Source of the DNA: JBCDBD01 sp039184335
Lineage (GTDB): Bacteria > Bacteroidota > Bacteroidia > Flavobacteriales > Flavobacteriaceae
Assembly: GCA_039184335.1 (NCBI GenBank)
Contig: JBCDBD010000015.1
Span: 1-64,000 of the forward strand
DNA length: 64,000 nucleotides
Reading direction: 5' to 3'
Below are positions 26,311 to 33,401 of this stretch, one piece after another. Numbering within the stretch: the stretch's first letter is position 1; the number at the start of each line of letters is the position of its first letter. The notes under the pieces are model-generated. The model was given only the letters and a program-made list of their open reading frames with translations, did not search any database and was not told where the DNA came from. The translations under genes and the position numbers were made by a program.

Positions 26311-27480
26311 TTAATCCCCATCTGCATCCACAAAGTCAATCGCAATGCTCATGGCAGAGACCATATCGACCTTCAACAAGGGTACAGCGCGTTGTACTTC
26401 ATCGTAGGCCAACAACATGTTTGTAGGCGGACTGTTCTCTTCTATTTCAACTTTAAATGCATTTAGGCCACCTACCATATTACGCGCTGTGTTGAACTGG
26501 TCATTGATCAGTTCATCCAATGGAGTACCATCTTTGACCGTATTCAAATCTTGAAGGTATGATGCCAAACTTTCACCAACCGTAGCAGAACCAAAATGCT
26601 TGCCATTAAAAAAGTCTTGTACGGCATCCAGTCCTTCTTCAAAAAGATCATTACTGATACCCACACTGTAAAAAGCTTCAATGGTGTTAGACGCTGTAGT
26701 ACCCGTAAAAACCCCCAGGGGAATGCCCATTTTACCAGCCCTTAAAAACTTTTCGTAATAAAAGATGAAATCATTCACATAGCGGTCTACCGAAGCGGTA
26801 GCAGAGGAACCGTCATTGGCCACAAAGGTATCTCGATACCCATTTTGCCATGCGTCACGAACAGCGGCAACCCTAGAATCAATATCACTTATCACATCCT
26901 CAAAGTACATGGTATATGCATCACCAGTTGTCGCATCGGTGAAAACGGCCAAAACTTCAGCATCCGATTCCGCTATACCATTCAACAAATAATCAAGGGC
27001 AGGAAAACCCTTTGAATCCCTATTTGAAGGAAGGTCAAAGTTATACGAACCGCTCGCAATATGACTTTCAATTAAATCAGAATCCGTTGGATAGGTGTTG
27101 ATGTTCAATCGGAGCCCATCATCCTCTGCGGGACCAATCTCAAATAGGGATACGTGTTGCCAACTTTTGTAAGCTTCAAGCCACGCTTCCCTAAGGCTTG
27201 ATAAATTATCTTGGTTGCGGTCTGCTTTAAAGGTATCGAAAGTGGTTTGTAGCAAGCCCGAGGCATCCAAAAAAGCATTGTATGAGGGTACGATGATATT
27301 ATCTGCCCAATTGGCCAACATTACACCACGGTCAAAAGTTACCGACGAACCGTCATCGTCTGTAATCGTAACATCGTCATCCGTTATTGTCCCAGAATCA
27401 TCGTCACTGTCACTATCATCAGAACTACATGCCCATAACCCCAATAATAGAAATACATAGACATACCATTTTTTTTTCAT
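26311..27480 (-). CDS. imelysin-family lipoprotein with strongly divergent signature (GFPALD)
   Basis: The 389-residue lipoprotein (VFLLLGLWACSSDD) has an Asp-rich tether and an imelysin fold: NWADNIIVPSYNAFLDASGLL, REAWLEAYKSWQHVSLFEIGP and DSKGFPALDYLLNG. Where the family usually has GxHxxE, this one has GFPALD (26992-27009), losing both the His and the Glu. The arrangement matches a receptor-linked imelysin-like subfamily. It is the first gene of the operon with HTTM and the FecA-like receptor, and has its own TACATTTG element upstream. It could bind the receptor or a ligand rather than act with a metal. Confidence 0.88.
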   Translation of the reverse strand: MKKKWYVYVFLLLGLWACSSDDSDSDDDSGTITDDDVTITDDDGSSVTFDRGVMLANWADNIIVPSYNAFLDASGLLQTTFDTFKADRNQDNLSSLREAWLEAYKSWQHVSLFEIGPAEDDGLRLNINTYPTDSDLIESHIASGSYNFDLPSNRDSKGFPALDYLLNGIAESDAEVLAVFTDATTGDAYTMYFEDVISDIDSRVAAVRDAWQNGYRDTFVANDGSSATASVDRYVNDFIFYYEKFLRAGKMGIPLGVFTGTTASNTIEAFYSVGISNDLFEEGLDAVQDFFNGKHFGSATVGESLASYLQDLNTVKDGTPLDELINDQFNTARNMVGGLNAFKVEIEENSPPTNMLLAYDEVQRAVPLLKVDMVSAMSIAIDFVDADGD

Positions 27481-27502
27481 TGAGCAATTTTTAAAGTTGT
27501 AT

Positions 27503-27510
27503 CAAATGTA
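27503..27510 (-). promoter_or_regulatory. TAnnTTTG -7 element for the imelysin-HTTM-receptor operon
   Basis: On the minus strand this reads TACATTTG, 23 bases before the imelysin ATG, preceded by ATATTTAAGATTA, which weakly echoes the left half of the 23-base boxes. Confidence 0.45.
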
Positions 27511-27524
27511 ATCTTAAATATGTT

Positions 27525-27561
27525 AAAAGTGGGCACTCGCTATCGCGAAATGCCCACTTTT
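27525..27561 (-). terminator. hairpin between the DUF4856 gene and the imelysin operon
   Basis: An 11-base perfect stem (AAAAGTGGGCA with TGCCCACTTTT) encloses a 15-base loop that contains TATCGCGA. With only TTTT before AACAT on the minus strand, it may end most DUF4856 transcripts but allow some read-through. Confidence 0.75.
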
Positions 27562-27602
27562 ACTTCTACTTTACTATTTTAAAAAGATTCACTTTAGAAA
27601 TC

Positions 27603-29006
27603 TTAGTTATTGCTATCAGCAGCATCGGCCACAGTGAAATCAAACTTCGCGGCAATCGCCTCTGAAACCATATCCAACGATGCAGGGGTAACATTCCAGA
27701 ATCCATTGGTATTGTCGGTATAGATTTGATCGATAAAATCCAATACTTCCATTCTGGTAAAGTAGGCATCTTCAGCACCTGGTCTTCGGGTAAATTGTAA
27801 GCTGTATATAAAGCCAAATCCTTCTGAAAGATCATGGAAAATATCACCTGGTTCTCCAACCGCTTCAATTTTTGTTTTCCCCGCTTGAAGATAAAATACC
27901 GCTCTAACCGCGATAACTTTTGCTATTTCAGCTCTCAGTATATCGGCTTGCGCATCACGCTCATCGTAGTCTTTATTTACAATAGCTGTTCTTCCCGCTT
28001 TGTACGCATCAAAAATTTCTTGGGCGATACCGGTAAACGTAGGATCGTTGTCGACCCTTTTGATATATTTTGCCAAAAATTCATCTACAGCATCCAAGGC
28101 ATCCACATCAGCTACCGGATTTTCGGTATCTGCTACTACTCCAAAAGCATAGCCATAAGCCTCATCCCAATCGTGCTCCATATCAGTGTATGTCTTACCC
28201 TCTACAATGACTTCATCATCATTTTCTTGCTCAAACTGTGCAAGTTGGTTGGGACTGGTATAGTTGTTTAAAATTTGATCGCCCACGAAAGCACCTATCA
28301 AACCTTTGATCCATGCTTGATCTAGTTCTAAACCACTACCATTTACATAGCGCGTTGAGGAACCGTCGGGCAATTGCCCTGCGCTACCTTCGGTAGCTAC
28401 TTCGTTCCAATTAGGGAAAACATCATTCACCTGCGCTGCAATATACGCGTCAAAATCTGCGCGTACTTCTGCTTGAACTACCGGTTCGTTTGAAAAATAG
28501 TCGAATGAAGCTGCAGTCTTACTTTTTACATTTTTGTCCGATGCGTTCAAGTCTGGGTCAGAAAAATTGTCGGTACCCTCGACATGCGCAAACATGGCCT
28601 GTATCTGTTCGTTGGTGGACGAAGGGTCTCGGAGCGCATCAATAATTTCATTGGCCATCAACAAACGGGTAGTCTGGCCACTAAAGCTGACTGTAGAAGC
28701 ACCGTCCCTTTCAAAAACGTAGGTCGTGGGAATATCGATACCTGTGGTACATGGCTCACAAGCGCTTCCCCCACAATCAACACCTTCTTCATCGCCATTC
28801 TGAATGCCATCATCACAGGTGGCAGCCACTTCACAAGGTTCGCAACTGCCTCCGCAGTCCACTCCCGTTTCATCACCATTTTGCACACCATCATCACAGG
28901 TGGCAACCGCTTGCATATCGTCATCAACGGCATCATCATCATCGGAACAGGCCACGAAAAATGAAACTGCTAAAAATAACGTTAGAAAAGATTTTAAAGT
29001 TCTCAT
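27603..29006 (-). CDS. DUF4856-family surface lipoprotein with Cys-rich linker repeats
   Basis: The 467-residue protein has a lipoprotein signal (LFLAVSFFVACSDDDD) with the acidic SDDDD export-type start. Residues about 37-82 hold two copies of a CDDGxQNGDExGVDCGG...CEPC repeat, a motif common in secreted Bacteroidota proteins and likely disulfide-bonded. The DUF4856 domain begins at IDIPTTYVFERDG and is mostly helical, with conserved text such as WIKGLIGAFVGDQILNNY and HDWDEAYGYAFGV. DUF4856 proteins accompany imelysins and may be structurally similar; function is unknown. A 23-base Fur-like box lies upstream at 29070-29092. Confidence 0.9.
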   Translation of the reverse strand: MRTLKSFLTLFLAVSFFVACSDDDDAVDDDMQAVATCDDGVQNGDETGVDCGGSCEPCEVAATCDDGIQNGDEEGVDCGGSACEPCTTGIDIPTTYVFERDGASTVSFSGQTTRLLMANEIIDALRDPSSTNEQIQAMFAHVEGTDNFSDPDLNASDKNVKSKTAASFDYFSNEPVVQAEVRADFDAYIAAQVNDVFPNWNEVATEGSAGQLPDGSSTRYVNGSGLELDQAWIKGLIGAFVGDQILNNYTSPNQLAQFEQENDDEVIVEGKTYTDMEHDWDEAYGYAFGVVADTENPVADVDALDAVDEFLAKYIKRVDNDPTFTGIAQEIFDAYKAGRTAIVNKDYDERDAQADILRAEIAKVIAVRAVFYLQAGKTKIEAVGEPGDIFHDLSEGFGFIYSLQFTRRPGAEDAYFTRMEVLDFIDQIYTDNTNGFWNVTPASLDMVSEAIAAKFDFTVADAADSNN

Positions 29007-29069
29007 GTTCAGTATTTTTGTTTAAAAATTTGTTCGCGAATTTAAATACCAAAAGATTATCAACAAAAT

Positions 29070-29092
29070 ATTATTTAAAATTATTCTAAATT
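29070..29092 (-). promoter_or_regulatory. candidate Fur-type operator upstream of the DUF4856 gene
   Basis: Read on the minus strand, this 23-base element starts AATTTAGAATAAT and ends AAATAAT, differing at about 3 positions from the box at 37445. The -7 element beside it is imperfect (TATTTTG). Confidence 0.55.
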
Positions 29093-29276
29093 AATCCAAT
29101 ATTTAACAGTTTCCAAACCCATTGTTTTAATTACAACCATCGTGCTGCCAATCAAATAACCTTGACATAAAACACTATTCAGAAACCGTTCTTTCCAGAA
29201 AAAGAAAAATTGCTGTTAAAGCCGATGGTTTGAAACCCAGCAATTAACAAAACGACACACCCAAAATCACTATTCG

Positions 29277-29299
29277 TATTTAGAATTATTAAAAATAAT
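29277..29299 (+). promoter_or_regulatory. candidate Fur-type operator for the PepSY module
   Basis: This 23-base element (starting TATTTAGAAT, ending AAAAATAAT) differs at one base from the box at 37445-37467. It is followed after 3 bases by TATGTTTG (29303-29310), a perfect -7 element, 44 bases before the first gene. Confidence 0.65.
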
Positions 29300-29354
29300 G
29301 GTTATGTTTGTTCTCTGTTTTTTATGTCAATTATAGCGTTATAGAGAAAGTGTT

Positions 29355-29672
29355 ATGGCCATAGTATTGATTTTTTTGGGTTGTTTTTTGCTCTACTCCA
29401 AATCCAAACATTTTCCCAAACAATTTGCTGCTCTAGCCTATCGGCTTCAAGGTAAGGAAACAGTCGTTAGAATTGCTTCATACGGCTTTTTTATATTATC
29501 TATGGCATCATTGATCCATCAATTCGGATTGGCATCGGGGCTCATTATTTTTCTCATTGTACTTATGTTTGGGCTTTGCCTAATTGTCATGTTCCTTCCC
29601 TTGCATAAAAAATATGCCTACCTGCTTGTTGGGTTGGGCTTGCTATCAATTGTCATTGAAAATTCGCTTTAA
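29355..29672 (+). CDS. small inner-membrane protein, DUF3325-like
   Basis: The 105-residue protein has four hydrophobic segments, starting MAIVLIFLGCFLLYSKSK, with a conserved-looking KHFPKQFAAL after the first. It resembles the DUF3325 family, small membrane proteins found with PepSY ferric-siderophore reductases in Proteobacteria; the match is by pattern only. It is the first gene of the module, with a Fur-like box and a -7 element upstream. The next gene starts one base past its stop (TAATATG). Confidence 0.6.
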   Translation: MAIVLIFLGCFLLYSKSKHFPKQFAALAYRLQGKETVVRIASYGFFILSMASLIHQFGLASGLIIFLIVLMFGLCLIVMFLPLHKKYAYLLVGLGLLSIVIENSL

Positions 29673-29673
29673 T

Positions 29674-29955
29674 ATGCCAGCAAACAAAAAACATTTATCC
29701 AGCCCGGGCCAGCGGTTTTTAAAGATAACTGCTGGCATACTGGGCGGACTTATGGTCACTATTCTTTTTCACAATGCAGTAGGTAGTTTACTAACCCATA
29801 AATCTGGACTGATCGCTACAACGGCATACACCTCCTTTGTACTTTGGGCGATATTGCTTACGGTTGCTTTTTTGATAAAAAACGGTTGGAAAACATGGGG
29901 CTTGTACCTTCTTCTTACTATAATTTTTGTAGGTATTATAGTTCTAAATAAATAG
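29674..29955 (+). CDS. small inner-membrane protein, DUF3649-like
   Basis: The start at 29674 (MPANKKHLSSPGQRFL) is chosen because it follows the previous stop directly; the frame also runs open from 29584 through the previous gene. The 93-residue product has three hydrophobic segments (ITAGILGGLMVTILF, LIATTAYTSFVLWAILLTVAFL, WGLYLLLTIIFVGIIVL). It resembles DUF3649 proteins that accompany PepSY reductases. The next gene starts 7 bases later. Confidence 0.6.
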   Translation: MPANKKHLSSPGQRFLKITAGILGGLMVTILFHNAVGSLLTHKSGLIATTAYTSFVLWAILLTVAFLIKNGWKTWGLYLLLTIIFVGIIVLNK

Positions 29956-29961
29956 AAACGC

Positions 29962-31635
29962 ATGAAATTAAAAGCTTTAAAGCCACGATTGCACAATGCC
30001 ATGTTCCATACCCATACGGTATCTGGTATTGTAATCAGTTTTGCGTTGTTCGTATGTTTTTATGCCGGAGCCGTGGCCTTATTTCTTGACGAACTCCAAC
30101 AATGGGAAAATCCAGATGCAAGAATAAGGGCTGTTGATCCAGCCTTGGTGGATTATGACAGAATTATTTCAGGGATGGAGGCCAACTATGGGGAATTCGA
30201 TACGACAGCAGCATTTGGGATGACACCCCCCACAGAAGCAAATCCGCTGATACATTTGTATGGTAGAAAAAAGACAGCGGATGGGAGTTTTGAACGGTTC
30301 AATGCCGCCATAAACCCCCAGACCTATGAAGTGCTCTATACGGGTGATGCACCTAGGACCCATATGGGACAGACCATTTATGAACTGCACTTTTTCCATC
30401 AAATTCCAATGATTGGCATTTACCTTTCCGGTTTGGTATCTTTCTTTTTCATCTTTGCAATAATTACTGGCCTGTTGACCCATTGGAAAAATATTGTCAA
30501 TAAGTTCTACGCGTTCACCGTAAAAGGAAAGTGGAAACAGATATGGACCAATGGCCATATTTCCCTGGGATTCATCACCCTGCCCTTTCAAGTAATTTAT
30601 GGTGTTACAGGAGCTTTGTTGGGGCTGAACATTCTTCTATTGGCACCTAGTGCTTTTTTGATGTTTGATGGTGACACCACAGAAGTAATAAAAGCAGTAA
30701 GGCCTGATGCCACAATAAAATACGATGAAAATGCCGCGGCAATTGATAATGGCATCAATTTTAAAACTGTGTATGAAAAGGTAAGCAAGGCATATCCCGA
30801 AACAGAAGTCACTTATTTGTATACCAGTAATTACGGTAGGGAAGATGGTACCATTTCAGCCCGGGTAGATGACCACAGAGGAATTGCAGGCGACGGCATG
30901 TTCATTTACAGTTACAAGGATGGCAGTTTGGTTCAGTCCATTGAACCCGAAACCAGATCATATTCTAAGGGTGCCCTCGGGGTCTTGATCAAACTGCATT
31001 ATGCCACTTTTGGGGGTATTTTCTTAAAAATCATTTACTTCATTTTAGCCATGATCACTTGCTACATTATCATCAGTGGGGTCATGATATGGCGTACTGC
31101 CCGTGATAAACCCATATATACAGACAAGCAACGAAGGTTTCACCATCGGGTGACCAAAGGGTATTTGGCAATCTGTCTCTCTATGTTCCCTGCGGTCGGA
31201 TTGATTTTTATTGCCAATAAGTTGGTTCCCATGGAATTGCAAGACAGAGTGTTCTATGTAAACACTACTTTCTTTTTAGGATGGCTCGTACTTACAGTAC
31301 TAGGTTTGTTCTGGAATAATTATCAAAAACTCAATCGCAACTACATTTTTCTAGGAAGTACACTTGGCCTGTTTATTCCAATTGCCAATGGACTAACTAC
31401 AGGGGACTGGATTTGGAAGACGCTGATTCACAAACAATATTATATCTTCTCCGTTGACTTCACGTGGTTGACAATAGGTGTTTTCGGTCTATTGTGCTGC
31501 AGGCACTACCTGACCGGAAGGGTGAAACGGAAGGATGTGGAAGTACCGCAAAAAGAGGTAGTCAAGAAGACCCCCGGCCCAATATTGAAAGAGCAACCTA
31601 CCCCAGTACTTCAAAACTTTTCTAAAACCAAATAG
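29962..31635 (+). CDS. PepSY-associated transmembrane protein, candidate ferric-chelate reductase (first copy)
   Basis: The 557-residue protein has the PepSY_TM layout: an N-terminal helix with HTVSGIVISFALFVCFYAGA, periplasmic PepSY-like parts, LHFFHQIPMIGIYLSGLVSFFF, then GHISLGFITLPFQVIYGVTGA. A distal helical block ends in a basic tail. Histidines at helix ends suit heme ligation. Relatives include FsrB/FoxB-type inner-membrane reductases that release iron from siderophores, and Bacteroides XusC. The C-terminal three-helix extension makes it longer than the second copy. It is the core of the operon with the small membrane proteins around it. Confidence 0.9.
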   Translation: MKLKALKPRLHNAMFHTHTVSGIVISFALFVCFYAGAVALFLDELQQWENPDARIRAVDPALVDYDRIISGMEANYGEFDTTAAFGMTPPTEANPLIHLYGRKKTADGSFERFNAAINPQTYEVLYTGDAPRTHMGQTIYELHFFHQIPMIGIYLSGLVSFFFIFAIITGLLTHWKNIVNKFYAFTVKGKWKQIWTNGHISLGFITLPFQVIYGVTGALLGLNILLLAPSAFLMFDGDTTEVIKAVRPDATIKYDENAAAIDNGINFKTVYEKVSKAYPETEVTYLYTSNYGREDGTISARVDDHRGIAGDGMFIYSYKDGSLVQSIEPETRSYSKGALGVLIKLHYATFGGIFLKIIYFILAMITCYIIISGVMIWRTARDKPIYTDKQRRFHHRVTKGYLAICLSMFPAVGLIFIANKLVPMELQDRVFYVNTTFFLGWLVLTVLGLFWNNYQKLNRNYIFLGSTLGLFIPIANGLTTGDWIWKTLIHKQYYIFSVDFTWLTIGVFGLLCCRHYLTGRVKRKDVEVPQKEVVKKTPGPILKEQPTPVLQNFSKTK

Positions 31636-31644
31636 GCATTTGGT

Positions 31645-32976
31645 ATGGGCGTACACAAAAAACTGTGGGCCGTACACAACTGGATAGGACTCTATGCCGG
31701 GGTGGTCATTGCCATATTAAGCCTGACCGGAGTAGTAGCCCTGTTCAAATTTGAAATTGATGAAGCTCTAAATACGAAGTTGTTTAAAGTAGAACCTAAA
31801 GGAGCAAAAGTTGCCATGTCGCCTATTATAGACAGCTTGAAAAATATACATGGGGCAGAAAACCTCACCTACATACGCGTACCTGAGAACGATACTGAAT
31901 CTTGGTCAGCAATGTTCTTCTTACGAAAAAGCACGTTGGACATCCGACAATGGGAGGTCTTTATTAACCCCTATACCGGGAAAATCTTAGGAGAACGGGA
32001 TATCTACAAATCGGTGGGCTTCTTTATTCGAAATATCCATGTAAGGCTCTATGATAACCTATTTGGCAGGCAAATTGTTGGGCTTGCCGGACTGGCACTC
32101 CTTATTTCAACGATTACAGGTTTTTACATTTATGGTGGTTTTATGAAGCGGCAATTCTTTGGAACAATTCGACAAAAGAACCTTCGCATCCGTATGGCAG
32201 ACTACCATAAACTTATCGGAATCGTCACCTTGCTGTTCAATTTGATGATTGCCATCACTGGGGCATGGTTAGGTCTTCAAGCCTATCTCCAGCCTATTCT
32301 AGTTGGTGACAGACCCGGGGTTTATACGATGGCCGAAAAGCCAATGGAACCTGACGAAGATGCCAATTATGCCATAGATTATGATAAGGTATATGCCAAA
32401 ACCCGGGAAGCATTTCCAGAATTGATCCCAAAGATGATTCGACCTTCCTATGATGGCAGTAGAACCGTTACGGTAGCCGGTACCGTTCCACAAACTGCTT
32501 TTGAGCGCTATACCTTTTCCATTACCTACGACAAAAATGAGCTTCAACAACTGCACTTATATGACATTCGTAAAGCCGCTTTCTCAGATAAAGTCTTTTA
32601 TGTGCAAGAGTCCTTACATTTTGGGGATTACGGCGGAATCTTGTTAAAACTGCTCTATGCATTTTTTGGAACGACTTCAGGCTTTTTGGCACTTAGTGGG
32701 TTTATTGTCTATCTCAAAAGAACCGAAAGAGAGCGCGAAGAAAAGTCCAAATTTATAGCCCTAAAACCATTGGTATTGCGTTGGACCTATGGCATACTGG
32801 GGTATATTGGACTCTTATTACTGATACATTCCTTTTTTGGTATTGCCATACCCACAATACTCACGATCACACTACTGTATCTTTCATTGCTATTCCTCTT
32901 GATACGGTCTTTGGTATTATTCTTAAAAAAACACTTTACAAAACCAAAAAACCGAAAATTGGAAACCAATGGCTGA
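31645..32976 (+). CDS. PepSY-associated transmembrane protein, candidate ferric-chelate reductase (second copy)
   Basis: The 443-residue protein opens with KLWAVHNWIGLYAGVVIAILSLTGVVALF, the classic first helix of PepSY_TM proteins with a conserved His. It contains GFFIRNIHVRLYDNLFGRQIVGLAGLALL, then KLIGIVTLLFNLMIAITGAWLGLQ and a final pair of helices. It is a paralogue of the gene 9 bases upstream, not a duplicate of its whole length. Two PepSY membrane proteins in one operon might handle different chelates or form a heteromer. Confidence 0.9.
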   Translation: MGVHKKLWAVHNWIGLYAGVVIAILSLTGVVALFKFEIDEALNTKLFKVEPKGAKVAMSPIIDSLKNIHGAENLTYIRVPENDTESWSAMFFLRKSTLDIRQWEVFINPYTGKILGERDIYKSVGFFIRNIHVRLYDNLFGRQIVGLAGLALLISTITGFYIYGGFMKRQFFGTIRQKNLRIRMADYHKLIGIVTLLFNLMIAITGAWLGLQAYLQPILVGDRPGVYTMAEKPMEPDEDANYAIDYDKVYAKTREAFPELIPKMIRPSYDGSRTVTVAGTVPQTAFERYTFSITYDKNELQQLHLYDIRKAAFSDKVFYVQESLHFGDYGGILLKLLYAFFGTTSGFLALSGFIVYLKRTEREREEKSKFIALKPLVLRWTYGILGYIGLLLLIHSFFGIAIPTILTITLLYLSLLFLLIRSLVLFLKKHFTKPKNRKLETNG

Positions 32977-33289
32977 CAAAAAAAAAGTGGTCAATGCCTT
33001 GAACGAGCATTTTATGGTACCCATCATACTTTTGTTGACCTTGTTTTCCCTTACTTGTTCCCTATATCTTCTCAACGAGCTTTTTGAAAAGGAGTATGTG
33101 GTTCAAAACCACTATGATCCCACAATGGCTACCTGGGAATATCGCCAACAATGTAGTTATTTCGCTATAGGTTTTTTGGTGTTGGTGCTACTACACGTGT
33201 ATTCCCTAAGGCTAAAGAAAAGATGGCTTTATCTTTTACTGATTGCTGTAAGCCTTTTCGTAATAAGGCTCTTTTTTAGCTATCTCTGA
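32969..33289 (+). CDS. small membrane protein of unknown function
   Basis: The 106-residue protein overlaps the second PepSY gene by 8 bases. It has three hydrophobic segments (VPIILLLTLFSLTCSLYLL, CSYFAIGFLVLVLLHVY, LYLLLIAVSLFVIRLFF) and a short charged loop. No family is recognised. Tight coupling to the PepSY genes suggests a subunit or assembly role in the reductase complex. Confidence 0.65.
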   Translation: MADKKKVVNALNEHFMVPIILLLTLFSLTCSLYLLNELFEKEYVVQNHYDPTMATWEYRQQCSYFAIGFLVLVLLHVYSLRLKKRWLYLLLIAVSLFVIRLFFSYL

Positions 33290-33338
33290 AAAGACATGGA
33301 CACTTATAATACAAGGGGTTTAATGATTTCTTTATTTT

Positions 33339-33361
33339 TATTTAGAATAAAAACAAATAAT
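33339..33361 (+). promoter_or_regulatory. candidate Fur-type operator for the first receptor pair
   Basis: This 23-base element starts TATTTAGAATAA and ends AAATAAT. It is followed after 4 bases by TAGATTTG (33366-33373), a perfect TAnnTTTG element, 29 bases before the receptor start. Confidence 0.65.
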
Positions 33362-33401
33362 ATTTTAGATTTGCCCTTCGCAATTTGCGCACCCAAAACT
33401 G

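Larger units (their letters stand above)
29007..29354. other. divergent promoter region between the two iron modules
   Basis: This 348-base AT-rich gap separates the leftward DUF4856 unit from the rightward Xus-like module. It holds two operator-like boxes, one facing each way (29070-29092 and 29277-29299). No other gene was seen in it. Confidence 0.6.

Noticed and set aside
28584..29089. Plus-strand His/Ser-rich frames over the DUF4856 gene
   Set aside because: They are the antisense image of the acidic and Cys-repeat linker (GAT codons read as ATC/CAT), not genes.
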